NCBI GenBank assembly: GCA_029204225.1
Contig: CM055105.1
Coordinates: 49,859,720 to 49,923,719, forward strand
Direction: 5' to 3'
Length of the DNA: 64,000 nucleotides
Source: Diphasiastrum complanatum
Taxonomy: Eukaryota > Streptophyta > Lycopodiopsida > Lycopodiales > Lycopodiaceae
Below, piece by piece: positions 1-10,739 of this stretch. Below the pieces are notes generated by a model. It did not search any database, was not told the DNA's origin, and saw nothing but the letters and a program-made list of their open reading frames with translations. Position 1 is the first letter of the stretch, and each line of letters begins with the position of its first letter. The translations under genes and the position numbers were made by a program.

Positions 1-1083
1 CAGAAAACATCAAACATAAAGTACCATTCACTTTTGATGTTAGGTAAGTATGACCAAGCAAACACAATATTATGGAAGGACTTGTGTATATAAGGCCAAA
101 GATTGTAATAAAATATGAGTGTAAAAGTGTCTCACATGAATGGTCTCCAACATTCTATTACAGTAGCGTAAATGTAAAAATATCTTTGCCTTGTCCTTGC
201 GCGTGCTGAGCTGTAGTCGATCCACCGTATTCCTAGTGAGAGTTCTTCTATGCAGATCCTCGTCATCATGCAAGCTAGTTAATACCTGTAAAAGTTCAGT
301 CTTCTTTTGGCGGAAGTAAGTCTTCTTTTGCACCACTGCCTTGTCCTTTATTTTCTTTATATCATGTATACTTCTTTCTTTTACCCATATTTTGTCCAGA
401 AACCACCGAACTAGGGCTGTTTAGGTTGAAAGAACCAGGCCTTTCATCTGAGTTTTGGAGAATTTATCTTGGACAGTGAAAAAACGTGGTCTTTTGAGGA
501 GGCGTTCAATCTCTCTGATGTTTTCAGCATCTCCTAACTTGGCAAGGAGTTTAGCAGAAGGGTTTGCAGCAAATCAATCATGTGCTGACGTAAAAAGAGA
601 AAAGTATGTGTGACTTGACAACATCTATGGCGAGCTTGTGTAGCCAAAGAAAAAAGCCATTCATCTAATTTTGGAAGGATGCACCAAGGAAGAATTTACT
701 AAGATTGTTCATCATGAAACACGATGATCCCAAAAAAAAGAAATGACATGGAGACGAATTTTTTTTTAATTTTATAAAAAAAATACCCATATTTAAAATG
801 CTTCAAATAAAGATATGGTAATGCTAAAAATGTTGTATTTTGCAAGAGAATTAATCAAGCTACTAAAATTTTGTTAATAGATTTTTATTAATAATTGCAC
901 ATTAGCTTATATGAAATAATAATACTATTCAAAATAAAATCATTGGACACAACCATTAGAATAACTCAAAAAAAACTTTTTGCTTATTAAAACAAAAGTT
1001 TTATTTTTATTTTTAAATTTTAAAAGTGTTTTAAATTACAATTCTTGTATCAAGAAAAATATTTTTTAACTTACGACCTAACC
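1..1083. repeat. R module, copy 1
   Basis: Non-coding repeat that recurs with small indels at 6841-7915, 15549-16615 and 37261-38300. It opens at the same base each time (CAGAAAACATCAAA), has a TATA box near its start, a conserved middle, and an extremely AT-rich second half with A and T runs. In three copies it is directly preceded by Ty3/gypsy protease remnants, so it may be the 3' part or LTR of that gypsy family; this is inference. No open frame is shared by the copies. Confidence 0.7.
87..95 (+). promoter_or_regulatory. TATA box in R module
   Basis: TATATAAGG, identical in all four R copies (also 6925-6933, 15636-15644, 37346-37354), with an AATAAA-like motif about 20 bases downstream in most copies. 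Conservation within a decaying repeat and the perfect consensus suggest the promoter of the parent element. Confidence 0.45.
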
Positions 1084-1162
1084 TGAACCAAAAGAAATCA
1101 TATGCACATAAATATGCCTCTTCAAATCATTCCTACAAGATCAGTTGAATCATCATGCAATA
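1078..1162. repeat. 85-bp copia-B leader scar
   Basis: An approximately 85-bp segment that in the copia-B copies lies immediately 5' of gag (about 21270-21360, 29475-29560, 30290-30350, 35163-35250, 40338-40425) is found here, at 7895-7985 and at 16615-16700 between an R module and an S remnant. It marks the same historical junction in all three R-S units. Confidence 0.6.
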
Positions 1163-1218
1163 ATCATCGTTTCCACATCCTATCAGAGCAACATTGCTCC
1201 AAAGTTTTCCACAAATTT

Positions 1219-1390
1219 CTAGTCTCCATACACTGCCGGGCAATACTCTACATACACTGCTCAGAGAGCCTAGCCACCGTGCTCTACAATCAATGTGGAC
1301 TGAGCCGAGCATCCATACTCTGCATTCACTGTGGAGTGAGCTGAGTGTCCATACTCTGCATACAAAGTTGATTGGGCCGAGTCTATCCAA
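1219..1390. repeat. 36-bp minisatellite, copy 1
   Basis: About four to five imperfect copies of a 36-bp unit with core CCATACTCTGCATTCACTG and GAGCCGAGCGT. The same array precedes S remnants at 8036-8200, 22777-22935, 42519-42680 and 50090-50250; it also stands at 36618-36780 and, as a fragment, at 15007-15060. As 36 is a multiple of three, the array is open in several frames and would encode 12-residue repeats. Confidence 0.75.
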
Positions 1391-1491
1391 AGACGACCGA
1401 TCTGAAGCCCTCCACAGTCGACCGAGCTGAGACTCCACTTGTCTGTTACCAGAGCCGAACCTTCAACAGAGTCATCAGCCGAGTCCAGAAC

Positions 1492-2583
1492 CTGTCTGCC
1501 ACAACATCTTCCAGTTCTGATAACCTAACTCAAGACATAATTGACATCACCATGGAAAGTCTCGATATCTCTGAGATGAACACTTGGTACCAGGAGGCAC
1601 ACTAGTTCCTGAGCCACATAGAGTTCCAACTTCCTCTTTTGATGAGTGGCTATCAGAGCTCGTTTCGATTGCATATTGCTTATAACCACACCATGAGATT
1701 TTTCAGTTCATGTTACCTCCTAACCAAAATTTTGTTTATATTATCCCTATTTCTAGAGTTGACCTCAATACATTTGGCTTCCCTAGGGGACCAAACACAG
1801 TCAATACGACCCTCAAAAAGATTGAATCCACAACATACTTCAAATACATAGACCCTTCAGTGGACAAATGGGAAAAAAAAGATGGTTACCTTATCGAGGT
1901 CATAAATGATAAGCCCTTAGCTACTCCGTGCGCCTATCTAACGAAATATACATAGGGCTATAGGTCCCAGATCACGCGTATCCCCATGAAACTATTCCAC
2001 ATGATGGCTGATTCTAAACTACACGATCGAAACCTTTATGACTGGGCCCAGTTTGCTTCCAACTGCCTCCATGACTATATCAAGAACAAGCAAACCTCCA
2101 GTTATTGGGCTATCTTCTGATAGATGTCACTTTGCAGCAGTTGAGCCACCGACCTTGATTTATTGCAACAGATTCCACGCAAGCGGCCTCTCAAAAAAAA
2201 AAGAGTTCTTTCTCTCCAAAAGGGCCAACTGCAAAGCACCAAACGGTCGAGCAAGTGAAGCTTACATCGAGAAAGACAACCATGTACTCTATGTCACAGA
2301 TGAAGGATCGATACAAGCGAAGCATCATGCTTCATCAGATGAAACAGACTCAAATGATATGGAGTTTACATTCAAGGAGTTCCATGGCCCAAAAGGGTTG
2401 TCTAAGAAATTCCATGTAAGAGAGAGAAAATCGTCGAATTTTAAAACTCCGACCGAGTTTTTGGTCTGCGCGCACAACTCCGATGACTTGACCTCACTAG
2501 TAACGTATGTAGTTAACTGGAAGTTGGGTAGCCGCAACGCATGGGGTCCATACTTCAAGATTCTATTTTCTACCATTAACTAA
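1492..2583 (+). pseudogene. S family coding remnant, copy 1
   Basis: Remnant of an unrecognised protein repeated six times in this window. The start seen in better copies (ATG, then SATTSSSSD) is CTG here. The recognisable order is: an acidic Ser/Thr N-terminus, a stretch rich in HIEFQL and GYQS, the block LPPNQNFVYIIPIS, the block LTKYT, a stop at 1951-1953, then RIPMKLFHMMADS and DWAQFASNCLHDY, and a C-terminal part ending near 2583. Breaks: a stop after YQEAH, a frameshift before LPPNQ, the shared TAG, and a further frameshift after the HDY block. I do not recognise a known domain. It was probably encoded by a mobile element, given copy number and neighbours. Confidence 0.6.
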
Positions 2584-3057
2584 CATGACTTCTCATGTAA
2601 ATGCAAATCATATTGCACATCAAAGTTTTCTTTCCATCTACTAAAGCATTCACATCAAAGAAAAAACAGTCTTATCGATCTGCAAATCATGGCAAGAAAC
2701 TTTGAATATTTTGGATCACAATGAGCGCCAACGTGAATCTAAATTTTTGAAATTCAGAAAATACGGAGTGTGTTGGATTAAATGGAGCGGCAAGGTTATC
2801 TCAAAGTTTTGCAATTCAAAAAATTGCAATTTCAACACACATATATTGAAAAAATATTTTGCTTATTTTGCTCATAACTGCAAATCTTTGATTTTGCATA
2901 TAAAGCAAGAAACATGGAGTGTGATGTTTCAAAAAGAGCGCCAAGGTCATTTCAAACTTTTACAATTATCTTTTTTTAATTATTAAGACGAGTTTTAATA
3001 GCTTACAAGATATATAACAAGTGGGGTTTCTACTAGATTAATCTATCGATTATTAAG
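2584..3057. repeat. T module, copy 1
   Basis: Non-coding repeat also at about 9881-10330 and 24113-24560, always directly after S and directly before a start codon that opens exon 1 of K (copy 1) or its truncated form. It contains two imperfect internal repeats around GAGCGCCAA and AT-rich spacers. It could be the 5' flank of the K element. Confidence 0.55.
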
Positions 3058-4431
3058 ATGTCTAAATATCATCTCCATATTGATCTTGCCACAAAATATG
3101 CTCCACTGTCGAGAAAAAATCTGAAAGGATCCACCTTACCAGCTCACCAAAGGACGAAAGATAGGAAACATTGTGATCTATGAGTTGATGGATGTTTGTA
3201 TCCAATCGATCCAAGCTCAATGCAACATCCAAATTTTAGATCGGTCACACAACTCATACTGTTTTTGTGTGAAGGACACAATAGTCTATTGGGTTATTGT
3301 GAAAGATTGAAAAGTTATGGCATTAGTTATTCAATGAAAAAAATCCACTGCTGGAAAAATATGTTGAATGGTTTGCTTACTGACTACCGAGAAAAAGAAA
3401 CTTTTTTTTGCAAACAAAAGAAGAAAATGAAATCTTGAAGATAGATAATTCTCGTTTGCAAGATATTATATTAAACCTCAACCAAGAAACTGACAATATA
3501 AAACTAATTGTACAAACGTTGTGTACCTCATATTGTCAAATAAATGTAGAAGTAAACACATTACGGAAGAAAATATTGAACAATAAGCGAAAAAGGGTTA
3601 TTTTAAAAAGTACTGACGAGCTCTCAACAAGTGGGGGTCAACGGAAAAAAAGAATATATGCTTTCAACTAGGATTATGTTTTAAACTATTCATGTGTTTT
3701 GTTTCATCTAGCACATCAATGGTTGTGCATTCTTTTTTTCTAAATCTTATTTTTATTTTGCAGAGTAGCTTTAGTCACCAATGAAAATCCGAAAGACAAG
3801 GACATGATTGGAAAGTCTTTGAGTGCAGTACTTACAGCCAAGTCAACGATGAGTCTACTTGGAAATCAACGATATTCTCGAATCGAGCCCAAGATTGCAG
3901 AGGCCCTTATGGGTGAAGTCGGCAAGATCATTGACCGAAAATTGATACAAGGAGCATGTGATTATTCTGGTATTAGCAGGGATGCATATGACACAATGTT
4001 TAAAATGATCAAAGAGGCACTTGGACAAGTACATATAAAACAATTTCCTATTCCCCGGCCCTTTCAAATCAAATTAGAGAGGGATGTGTAAAACAGGGGC
4101 TTGCAAAACATCATTGGTATTCCTTACCATATCAATGAAATTTATAACTCAAAACATGGCACTGTGTCATATGATTCTACCAACAATATGTTTGTAGATC
4201 TGAATCATTTATAGAGATTTATTGTAAAGTTTTATGGAATCACAAACGAAATTGTTGAAAAATTGATATTAGTTTTCCAAGTTAGATGAATCAGAAGTAA
4301 TAAAGGGACAAAAGCTGGAAAGGGTTAGTGTTACACTTATGAATGGAACATTAAGCAATACGATAAACTCGGAGAGTCTTAATTTCAGTGTGCAGTCCAA
4401 AAATAATATTTGGTGGCTGGCAGCTTTCCAG
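3058..4431 (+). pseudogene. K gene, copy 1 (broken, intron retained)
   Basis: Coding remnant homologous to K2 on the opposite strand (58735-58319 and 52229-51590). Exon 1 runs from ATG 3058 to about 3669 and contains the block YPIDPSSMQHPNF, the block LLGYCERL, then a charged, probably coiled-coil stretch. The intron ends at CAG 3761-3763. Exon 2 (3764-4431) holds IGKSLSAVLTAKS, LIQGACDYSGIS, IPRPFQIK, IGIPYHIN, SKHGTVSYDS and WWLAAFQ, and ends at a donor-like CAG/GTTTAA. Breaks: TGA at 3181-3183 where K2 has Trp, a frameshift at a run of eight T (3402-3409), the intron donor changed from GT to CT relative to K2, TAA at 4089, TAG at 4212 and a later frameshift near 4270. Family unknown; an element-encoded protein such as a transposase is possible but unproven. 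Confidence 0.65.
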
Positions 4432-4551
4432 GTTTAAATCTATTCTATTGAGTACTAGCAACTAATTCATTTCAAGAATTAATGGTTTTGTGTTTTAAGC
4501 TAATATTGTTTTGTTATTATAGGTCTAAGTTCAATTCTCTTAAAATAGTTC

Positions 4552-4752
4552 ATGGTTTTGCATCCTACCAGAATCGAATTACTGATATCATGTGCCTCCA
4601 AATCTATGCCGCATATAGATTTCGTAGTTTCTGATATTTTGGCCAAACGGATTTTCTCAGCCGCGGATACTATGTTCATTTCTAGGTCCTGCTCCATCTT
4701 CCTAAGCCGATGTTGGATCAACAATCCTTTTCTGAGACTCTTCAGCCTCCTG
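4552..4752 (-). pseudogene. M gene fragment (N-terminal)
   Basis: On the minus strand this reads the N-terminal region of the M family (RLRKMEQDLEMNIVSAAEK, then KIRLAKIS and LEAHDISNSILVG), matching 47755-47560 (minus) and 60811-60990 (plus). The heptad-like charge pattern suggests a coiled coil. It is cut at about 4752, where a Penelope-like RT fragment on the other strand begins, and at about 4552 where the repeat match ends. Confidence 0.7.
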
Positions 4753-4753
4753 T

Positions 4754-5038
4754 TTCCTAGACAAGACTCAACCAAGAACACCTGGCAATCCTTTTTGGTT
4801 CTATCCCCTGGAATACCTTGAGATAGACGGAAACGACAACACATGTAATTTGGTGAACTTTCTGAATATTACAATTAACTCTAACCCAATTACCGGTTGT
4901 ACACATCTGTCCAAGTATGATAAAAGGGGAGACCTTCCTTTTCGCTTTTTGCAATATATACACCTTGCCTCATATAGACCCGTGTTTAACTCATATAATA
5001 GATCTGTGGTAACTTGGGGTAGCTTGATATGTATCTAG
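4754..5038 (+). pseudogene. Penelope-like reverse transcriptase, C-terminal fragment (copy 1)
   Basis: The frame begins FLDKTQPRTP, continues with NPFWFYPLEYLEI and KYDKRGDLPFRFLQYI, and ends at TAG 5036-5038. It matches the last third of copy 2 (13250-13534) almost base for base, but everything upstream, including the catalytic motif, has been replaced by an M fragment on the other strand. The KYDKR...LPF...SYRP signature resembles the thumb region of Penelope-like RTs as I know that family. Confidence 0.6.
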
Positions 5039-5265
5039 GCAACTAATAAAACAACAACACACCTCTGGATGGCTTCACAAGCTTCTCTAACTCATTCTTA
5101 TGATACTATCATTATGTCTAACTTTCCAAATACTAGATGCAAGAGTATTTGACAGATTCCTAATTCTTTACTCTCCAAGTGTTGTTTGTAGCTCATCGTA
5201 GATGCTTTGAGAATAATGTTACTAGTTATATTAATTGGGGGGGGGATTTCGGTTTTTTTGCTCTT
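5039..5265. repeat. Repeat tail behind the RT fragment
   Basis: Non-coding sequence shared with 13535-13755, and in diverged form with 63080-63480 (same orientation) and 18040-18420 (inverted). No gene seen. Confidence 0.55.
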
Positions 5266-5555
5266 GAATAGGGATTTTGGAAGTTCCTTTATTGCATTCA
5301 GGTTTGCCATTACTTTTTTCCTATTTACTTTTTTGGGTTAGGGTTTTTGAAAATGGATGATGATGGCACTCTGGATCCATGGTGGATGTATGTAGATGGT
5401 GTCCAAGGATGTGAAGGAGTAATCAAGCATGGTCGTAGCGAATGATAGATCACCACTAAAAGATGGAAAATCGATCCTTTGAATAGGGATTTTGGAAGTT
5501 CCTTTATTGCATTCAGGTTTGCCATTACTTTTTCCCTATTAACTTTTTTGGGTTA
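5266..5555. repeat. 75-bp direct repeat flanking an inverted L-leader fragment
   Basis: Bases 5266-5340 and 5481-5555 are near-identical direct repeats (GAATAGGGATTTTGGAAG...TTGGGTTA). Between them, 5341-5480 is an inverted piece of the S/L leader also found at about 22420-22560. The otherwise matching locus at 13756-13835 has a single copy and no insert. Confidence 0.75.
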
Positions 5556-5719
5556 AGGCAATTGAAAGCCTTAGAAAAAGAAGCAATTTCTGTGGAGTAC
5601 TTTGTAGACCTAGCAACCGTATCCTTTTAGAGGTGTATGCTATTTTTTTCCATTTGAAAAAGGCTTCTAATAATTACTTAAGGGTCACTTGATTGGAAAT
5701 TGGCACAGTGGCAATTCAT

Positions 5720-5973
5720 AGTATGGATTGTCAGCCAATTACCAAAAGGAGTGCAAATCCTCCATATTGAAACATGCTATCCGAGTAGCTAAAGCCTATG
5801 ATAGCACCGTGATTGCCTCACGGAAGAGTATGCACAGCCAATCAGCCCAAAAGCCTCAGAATGAAAAGCCAAAAAATAATAAGATAAAAAATCTATTTTT
5901 TGATGAACTAGAAGGTACTGCTTGCCAACAAACTTGGGCATCATGCCAAACAGAGATCCGAGAGGGAAAATAA
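5720..5973 (+). pseudogene. Ty3/gypsy gag fragment, copy 1
   Basis: Frame with AIRVAKAYDSTVIASRKS and a Lys/Asn-rich tail ending EIREGK at a stop, 150 bases upstream of a retropepsin-like remnant. The better copy at 13990-14254 retains the LPKGVQMECPPY block before it, typical of gypsy gag proteins; here part of that block is deleted. The order gag then protease supports a Ty3/gypsy origin. Confidence 0.5.
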
Positions 5974-6109
5974 ATCATCAAGTTTCATGGCGATGGATTT
6001 ACCGACAGGTAAATTGAAAGTCGATTTGTTAAATGGTTGTGAATTGAAAGTTGATTTGTTAAATGGTTGTGAATATACTTGTAACTTCTGTACACTTTTT
6101 TTCAAGTCT

Positions 6110-6720
6110 TATCAATGTTTGAAGTTAAAGGCAATATTCTAGGGAAAGACATAAGTATAATGTTTGATTTTGGAGGTACTCACAACTTTTTGAATTTGCG
6201 GCTTGTATAGAAGCTTCAGGTGCCCACCATGGCCAGTGATCAACATTATGTGGTCCTCTAGCCTCAGGGTCAGACACAGAAGTTTGGGATGTGAAAGTCC
6301 CTAATTTGGAGGTTCGGATGCAAGATCATGTTGAGCGGCTCGACTTCCATGTTATGAATCTTAATAGAACTTATGTAATCCTAGGATATGAATGGTTTTT
6401 TGATAAATCAGATTCGTTGAAAATAGATTTTAAAAACCATCATATTGTATTTAAAGATAGGTTTGACCAGATAGTCTCTATTTATGGGGAGACTAATGTA
6501 CTCCCATCACCGATGGTTTTCTCGGCGGAAGTTATGGAAAAACTACATAATTCTAAGTATGAGCTTTTTCATCTTCTTTTGAAATCTCATATGCATTGTG
6601 ATGTGAATGTGCTAACATGCTTTAACACCAAAATTTAGCATCAAGAACAGCTTTTAATGCAAGATTTAAAACAAGAGTTCAATGATGTTTTTCCTAAATA
6701 GCTAAGACTTTCTGAGGTAC
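6110..6720 (+). pseudogene. Ty3/gypsy aspartic protease remnant, copy 1
   Basis: Starts with FEVKGNILGKDISIMFDFGG followed by THNF, where the family expects D-S/T-G-A at the active site; here it reads D-F-G-G. After in-frame stops near 6208 and 6260 it continues with LDFHVMNLNRTYVILGYEW (the ILG flap-side motif), then LLMQDLKQEFNDVFPK, which in gypsy polyproteins leads into reverse transcriptase. No RT follows: the sequence passes into a short spacer and then R module copy 2. Confidence 0.6.
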
Positions 6721-6840
6721 ATATTTCTAACTATATTGCAGTCCGTTGTTAGAACATAATCAAATTTTTCTGAAATGAAATCTTTGGAATGTTTTAGAAA
6801 AGAGCAAGAACATAAAGATAGATTTTCAATTTCAAAATTG

Positions 6841-7915
6841 CAGAAAACATCAAATAGAAAGCACATTCACTTTTGATTTAGATAAGTATGAGCAAGCAAA
6901 CACAATATTATGGAAGGACTTGTGTATATAAGGCCAAAGATTGTAAAAGTGTCTCACATGAATGGTCTCAAACATTCTATTACACTAGCGTAAATGTAAA
7001 AATATCTTTGCCTTGTCCTTGCGCGTGTTGAGCTGTAGTCGATCCACCGTACTCCTAGTGAGAGTTCCTCTATGCAGATCCTCGTCATCCTGCGAGCTAG
7101 TTAATACCTGTAAAAGTTCAGTCTTTTAGCCAGTAAGTCTTCTTTTGCACCACTGCCTTGTCCTTCCTTTCCTTTATATCATGTATACTTCTTTCTTTTA
7201 TCCATATTTTGTCCAGAAACCACCGAACTAGGGTTGTTTAGGTTGAAAAAACCAGGCCTTTCATTTGAGTTTTGGAAGAATTTATCTTGGATAGTGAAAA
7301 AACGTGGTCTTTTGAGGAGGCGTTCAATCTCTCTGATGTTTTCAGCATCTCCTAAGTTGGAAAGGAGTTTATCAGAAGGGTTTGCAGCAAATCAATCATG
7401 TGCTGGCATAAAAAGAGAAAAGTATGTGTGACTTGACAACATCTCTGGCGAGCTTGTGTAGCCAAAGAAAAAAGCCATTCATCTAGTTTTGGAGGGATGC
7501 ACCAGGGAAGAATGTACTAAGATTGTTCATCATGAAACACGATGATCCCAAAAAAAAGAAATGACATGGAGACCCATTTTTTTTTAATTTTGTAAAAAAA
7601 ATACCCATATTTAAAATGCTTCAAATAAAGATATTGTAATGCTAAAAAAAATGTTGTATTTTGCAAGAGATCAAGCTACTAAAATTTTGTTAATAGATTT
7701 TTATTAATAATTGCACATTAGCTTATATGAAATAATAATACTATCCAAAATAAAATCATTGGACACAACCATTAGAATAACTAAAAAAAAAACTTTTTGC
7801 TTATTGAAAGAAAAGTTTTTAATTTTTTTTTAAAATTTTAAAAGTGTTTTACTTTACAATTCTTGTATCAAGAAAAATATTTTTTAGATTATGACCTAAC
7901 CTGAACCAAAAGGAA
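6841..7915. repeat. R module, copy 2
   Basis: Matches copy 1 with scattered indels (for example, loss of the AATAAA-like stretch after the TATA box at 6925-6933). Flanked by the gypsy protease remnant on the left and the 85-bp copia-B scar on the right. No gene. Confidence 0.7.
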
Positions 7916-8035
7916 TCATATGCACATAAATATGCCTCTTCAAATCATTCCTAAAAGATCAGTTGAATCATCATGCAATAATCATCGTTTTCACATCCTC
8001 TCAGAGCAACATTGCTCCAAAGTTTTCCACAAATG

Positions 8036-8200
8036 TCTAGTCTCCATACACTACCGAGCAATACTCTACATACACTGCTCAGAGAGCCTAGTCCCCATGC
8101 TCTTCAATCACTGTGGACCGACTCGAGCGTCCATACTCTGCATTCACTATGGAGTGAGCTGAACGTCCATACTCTACATACAAAGTCGACTGAGCCGAGT
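8036..8200. repeat. 36-bp minisatellite, copy 2
   Basis: Same array as at 1219-1390, about 4.5 units, with the unit core CCATACTCTGCATTCACT; continuous with a 108-codon open frame (8012-8338) that reads the 12-residue repeat TLHSLW and relatives. Confidence 0.7.
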
Positions 8201-8307
8201 CCATCTAAAGACGACCGATCCGAAGCCCTCCAGAGTCGACCGAGCCGAGACTCCACTTGTCTGTTACCAGAGCCGAACCTTGAACAGAGTCATCAGCCGA
8301 GTCCAGA

Positions 8308-9880
8308 ACCTGTCTGCCACAACATCTTCCAGTTCTGATGACCCAACTCAAGACAGAATTGACATCACCATGGAAAGCCTCGATATCTATGAGATGAACA
8401 CTTGGTACCAGAAGGCACACTGGTTCCTGAGCCACATAGAGTTCCAACTTCCTCTTTTGATCAGTGGCTATCAGAGCCCATTTCGATTGCATATTGCTTA
8501 TAACCACACCGACAGATTTTCTAGTTCATGTTACCTCCTAACCAAAATTTTGTTTATATTATCCCTATTTCTGGAGCTGACCTCAATACATTTGGCTTCC
8601 CTAGGGGACCAAACACAGTCAATACGACCCTCAAAAAGATTGAATCCACAACATACTTCAATTACATAGATCCCTCAGTGGATAAATGGGAAAAAAAATA
8701 TGGCTACCGTATCGAGGTCATAAATGATAAGCCCTTAGCTGCTCTGTGCGCCTATCTAACAAAATATACATAGGGCTATAGGTCCAAGATCACGCGTATC
8801 CCCATGAAACTATTCCACATGATGGCTGATTCTAAACTATATGATCAGAACCTTTATGACTGGGCCCAGCTTGCTTCCAACTGCCTCCATGACTATATCA
8901 AGAACAAGCAAACCTCCAGTTATTGGGCTATCTTCTGATAGATGTCACTTTGCAGCAGTTGAGCCACCGACATCGATTTATGAGACCACTTGATGCTAGT
9001 AGATAAAAGCTTGGGAGACTCCCTCAGAACCAGCCAAGAATACCAACACTACTTCTAGGCCTATTACAACAGATTCCACGCAAGCGGCTTCTCAAAAGAG
9101 AAAGAGTTCTTTCTCTCCACAAGGGCCAACTGCAAAGCACCAAACGGTCGACCTAGTGAAGCTTACATCGAGAAAGACACCCATGTACTCTATGTCACAG
9201 ACGAAGGATCGATACAAGCGAAGCGTCATGCTTCATCAGATGAAACAGACTCAAATGATATGGAGTTTACATTCGAGGAGTTCCATGGCCCAAAAGGGCT
9301 GTCTAAGAAATGCCATGTAAGAGAGAGAAAATCGTCAAATTTTAAAACTCAGTTATTGGGCTATCTTATGATAGATGTCACTGTAGCAGTTGAGCCACCG
9401 ACCTCGAGTTTGAGACCACTTGATGCTAGCAGATAAAAGCTTGGGAGACTCCCTCAGAACCAGCCAAGAATACCAACTCTACTTCCAGGCGTATTGCAAC
9501 AGATTCCACGCAAGCGGCTTCTCAAAAGAGAAAGAGTTCCTTCTCTCCACAAGGGCCAACTGCAAAGCACCAAACGGTCGGCCTAGTAAAGCTTACATCG
9601 AGAAAGACACCCATGTCCTCTATGCCACTGACGAAGGATCATTCTGCTGAAGAGTCTTTTGCTCAACATGAAGACACCACCACATTGGTCCAACCACCAC
9701 CAACACAACAATCCAAGCAAAGGACCAAGACATGAGCGAAGCGTCATGCTTCATCAGATGAAACAGACTCAGATGATATGGAGCTTGACCTCACTAGTAA
9801 TGTATGTAGTTAACTGGAAGTTGGGTAGCCGCAACGCGTGGGGTCCATACTTCAAGATTCTATTTTCTACCATTAACTAA
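8308..9880 (+). pseudogene. S family coding remnant, copy 2 (internal duplication)
   Basis: Same block order as copy 1, with CTG in place of the start codon and the shared TAG at the LTKYT position (about 8770). The C-terminal part is present twice in tandem: about 8918-9348 and 9350-9780, each starting at the sequence for SYWAIF and running through LLSTRANCKAPNGR. The second unit carries an extra stretch (HSAEESFAQHEDTTTLVQP, Pro/Gln-rich). Not translatable as one protein. Confidence 0.6.
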
Positions 9881-10443
9881 CATAACTTCTCATGTAAATG
9901 CAAATCGTATTGCACATCAAAGTTTCCTTTCCATCTACTCAAAGCGTTCACATCAAAGAAAAACAGTCTTACCAATCTGAAAATCATGGCAAGAAACTTT
10001 GAATATTTTGGATCACAATGAGCGCCAACGTGAATCTTGAAATTCAGAAAATACACCGAGTGTGTTGGATCAAATGGAGAGGCAAGTTTATTTCAAACTT
10101 TTGCAATTCAGAAATTTGCAATTTCAACATACATCTATTGAAAAAATATTTTGCTTATTTTGCTCATAACTGCAAAGCTTTAATTTTGCATATAAAGCAA
10201 GAAACTTGGAGTGTGATGGATAAAAAAGAGCGCCAAGGTCATTTCAAACTTTTCCAATTAATTTTTTTTTAATTAAGATGAGTTTTAATAGCTTACAAGA
10301 TATATAACAAGTTCGTTTTCTACTAGATTAATCTATCGATTATTAAGATGTCTAAATATCATCTCCATATTGATCTTCCCACAGAATATGCTCCACTGTC
10401 AAGAAAAAATTTGAAAGGATCCACCTTACCAGCTCACCAAAGG
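9881..10443. repeat. T module, copy 2, with truncated K exon 1
   Basis: Matches 2584-3160. The K start codon and first about 35 codons (SKYHLHIDLPTEYAPLS) are kept, then the match to K1 stops at about 10458 and the sequence jumps to fragment W. Confidence 0.55.
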
Positions 10444-10458
10444 ACGAAAGACAGGAAA

Positions 10459-10664
10459 CAAGTTTCAAACAGGTTTTAAAGAAGATCATAAAATTCTATT
10501 TTGGATTTTTAGTAAAACAGAATATCCAGAGATAATTAAGAATCATATGAGCGACACACCACTCAATGTTCCTAGAATAGGTGATTTTAAGGTGGAATGG
10601 GATTTGGTTCACACACCAAGAGCTACAGGGAGTGAAAATCCAAAACTTAGCGAAATGTTTTAAC
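10459..10664 (+). pseudogene. W fragment: C-terminal coding end of an unknown gene
   Basis: Open frame of about 67 codons with blocks GFKEDHKILFWIFSKTEYPE and IGDFKVEWDLVHTPRATG, ending SEMF and TAA at 10662-10664, with AATAAA 35 bases downstream. A second copy (24690-24895) has the Trp of VEWDL changed to TGA. It is fused in frame or nearly so to the K exon 1 start, so it may be the normal C-terminus of K in an internally deleted copy; that is inference. Confidence 0.45.
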
Positions 10665-10739
10665 TGATCAAACAACATTTATATAGCTAAAACCAATAAA
10701 ACCCAAGCCGTACACTCGTCGATCCAATAGCGGATCAGA

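Noticed and set aside
1219-1390. Direct repeats resembling a CRISPR array
   Set aside because: Units abut without unique spacers and the genome is eukaryotic; it is a minisatellite.
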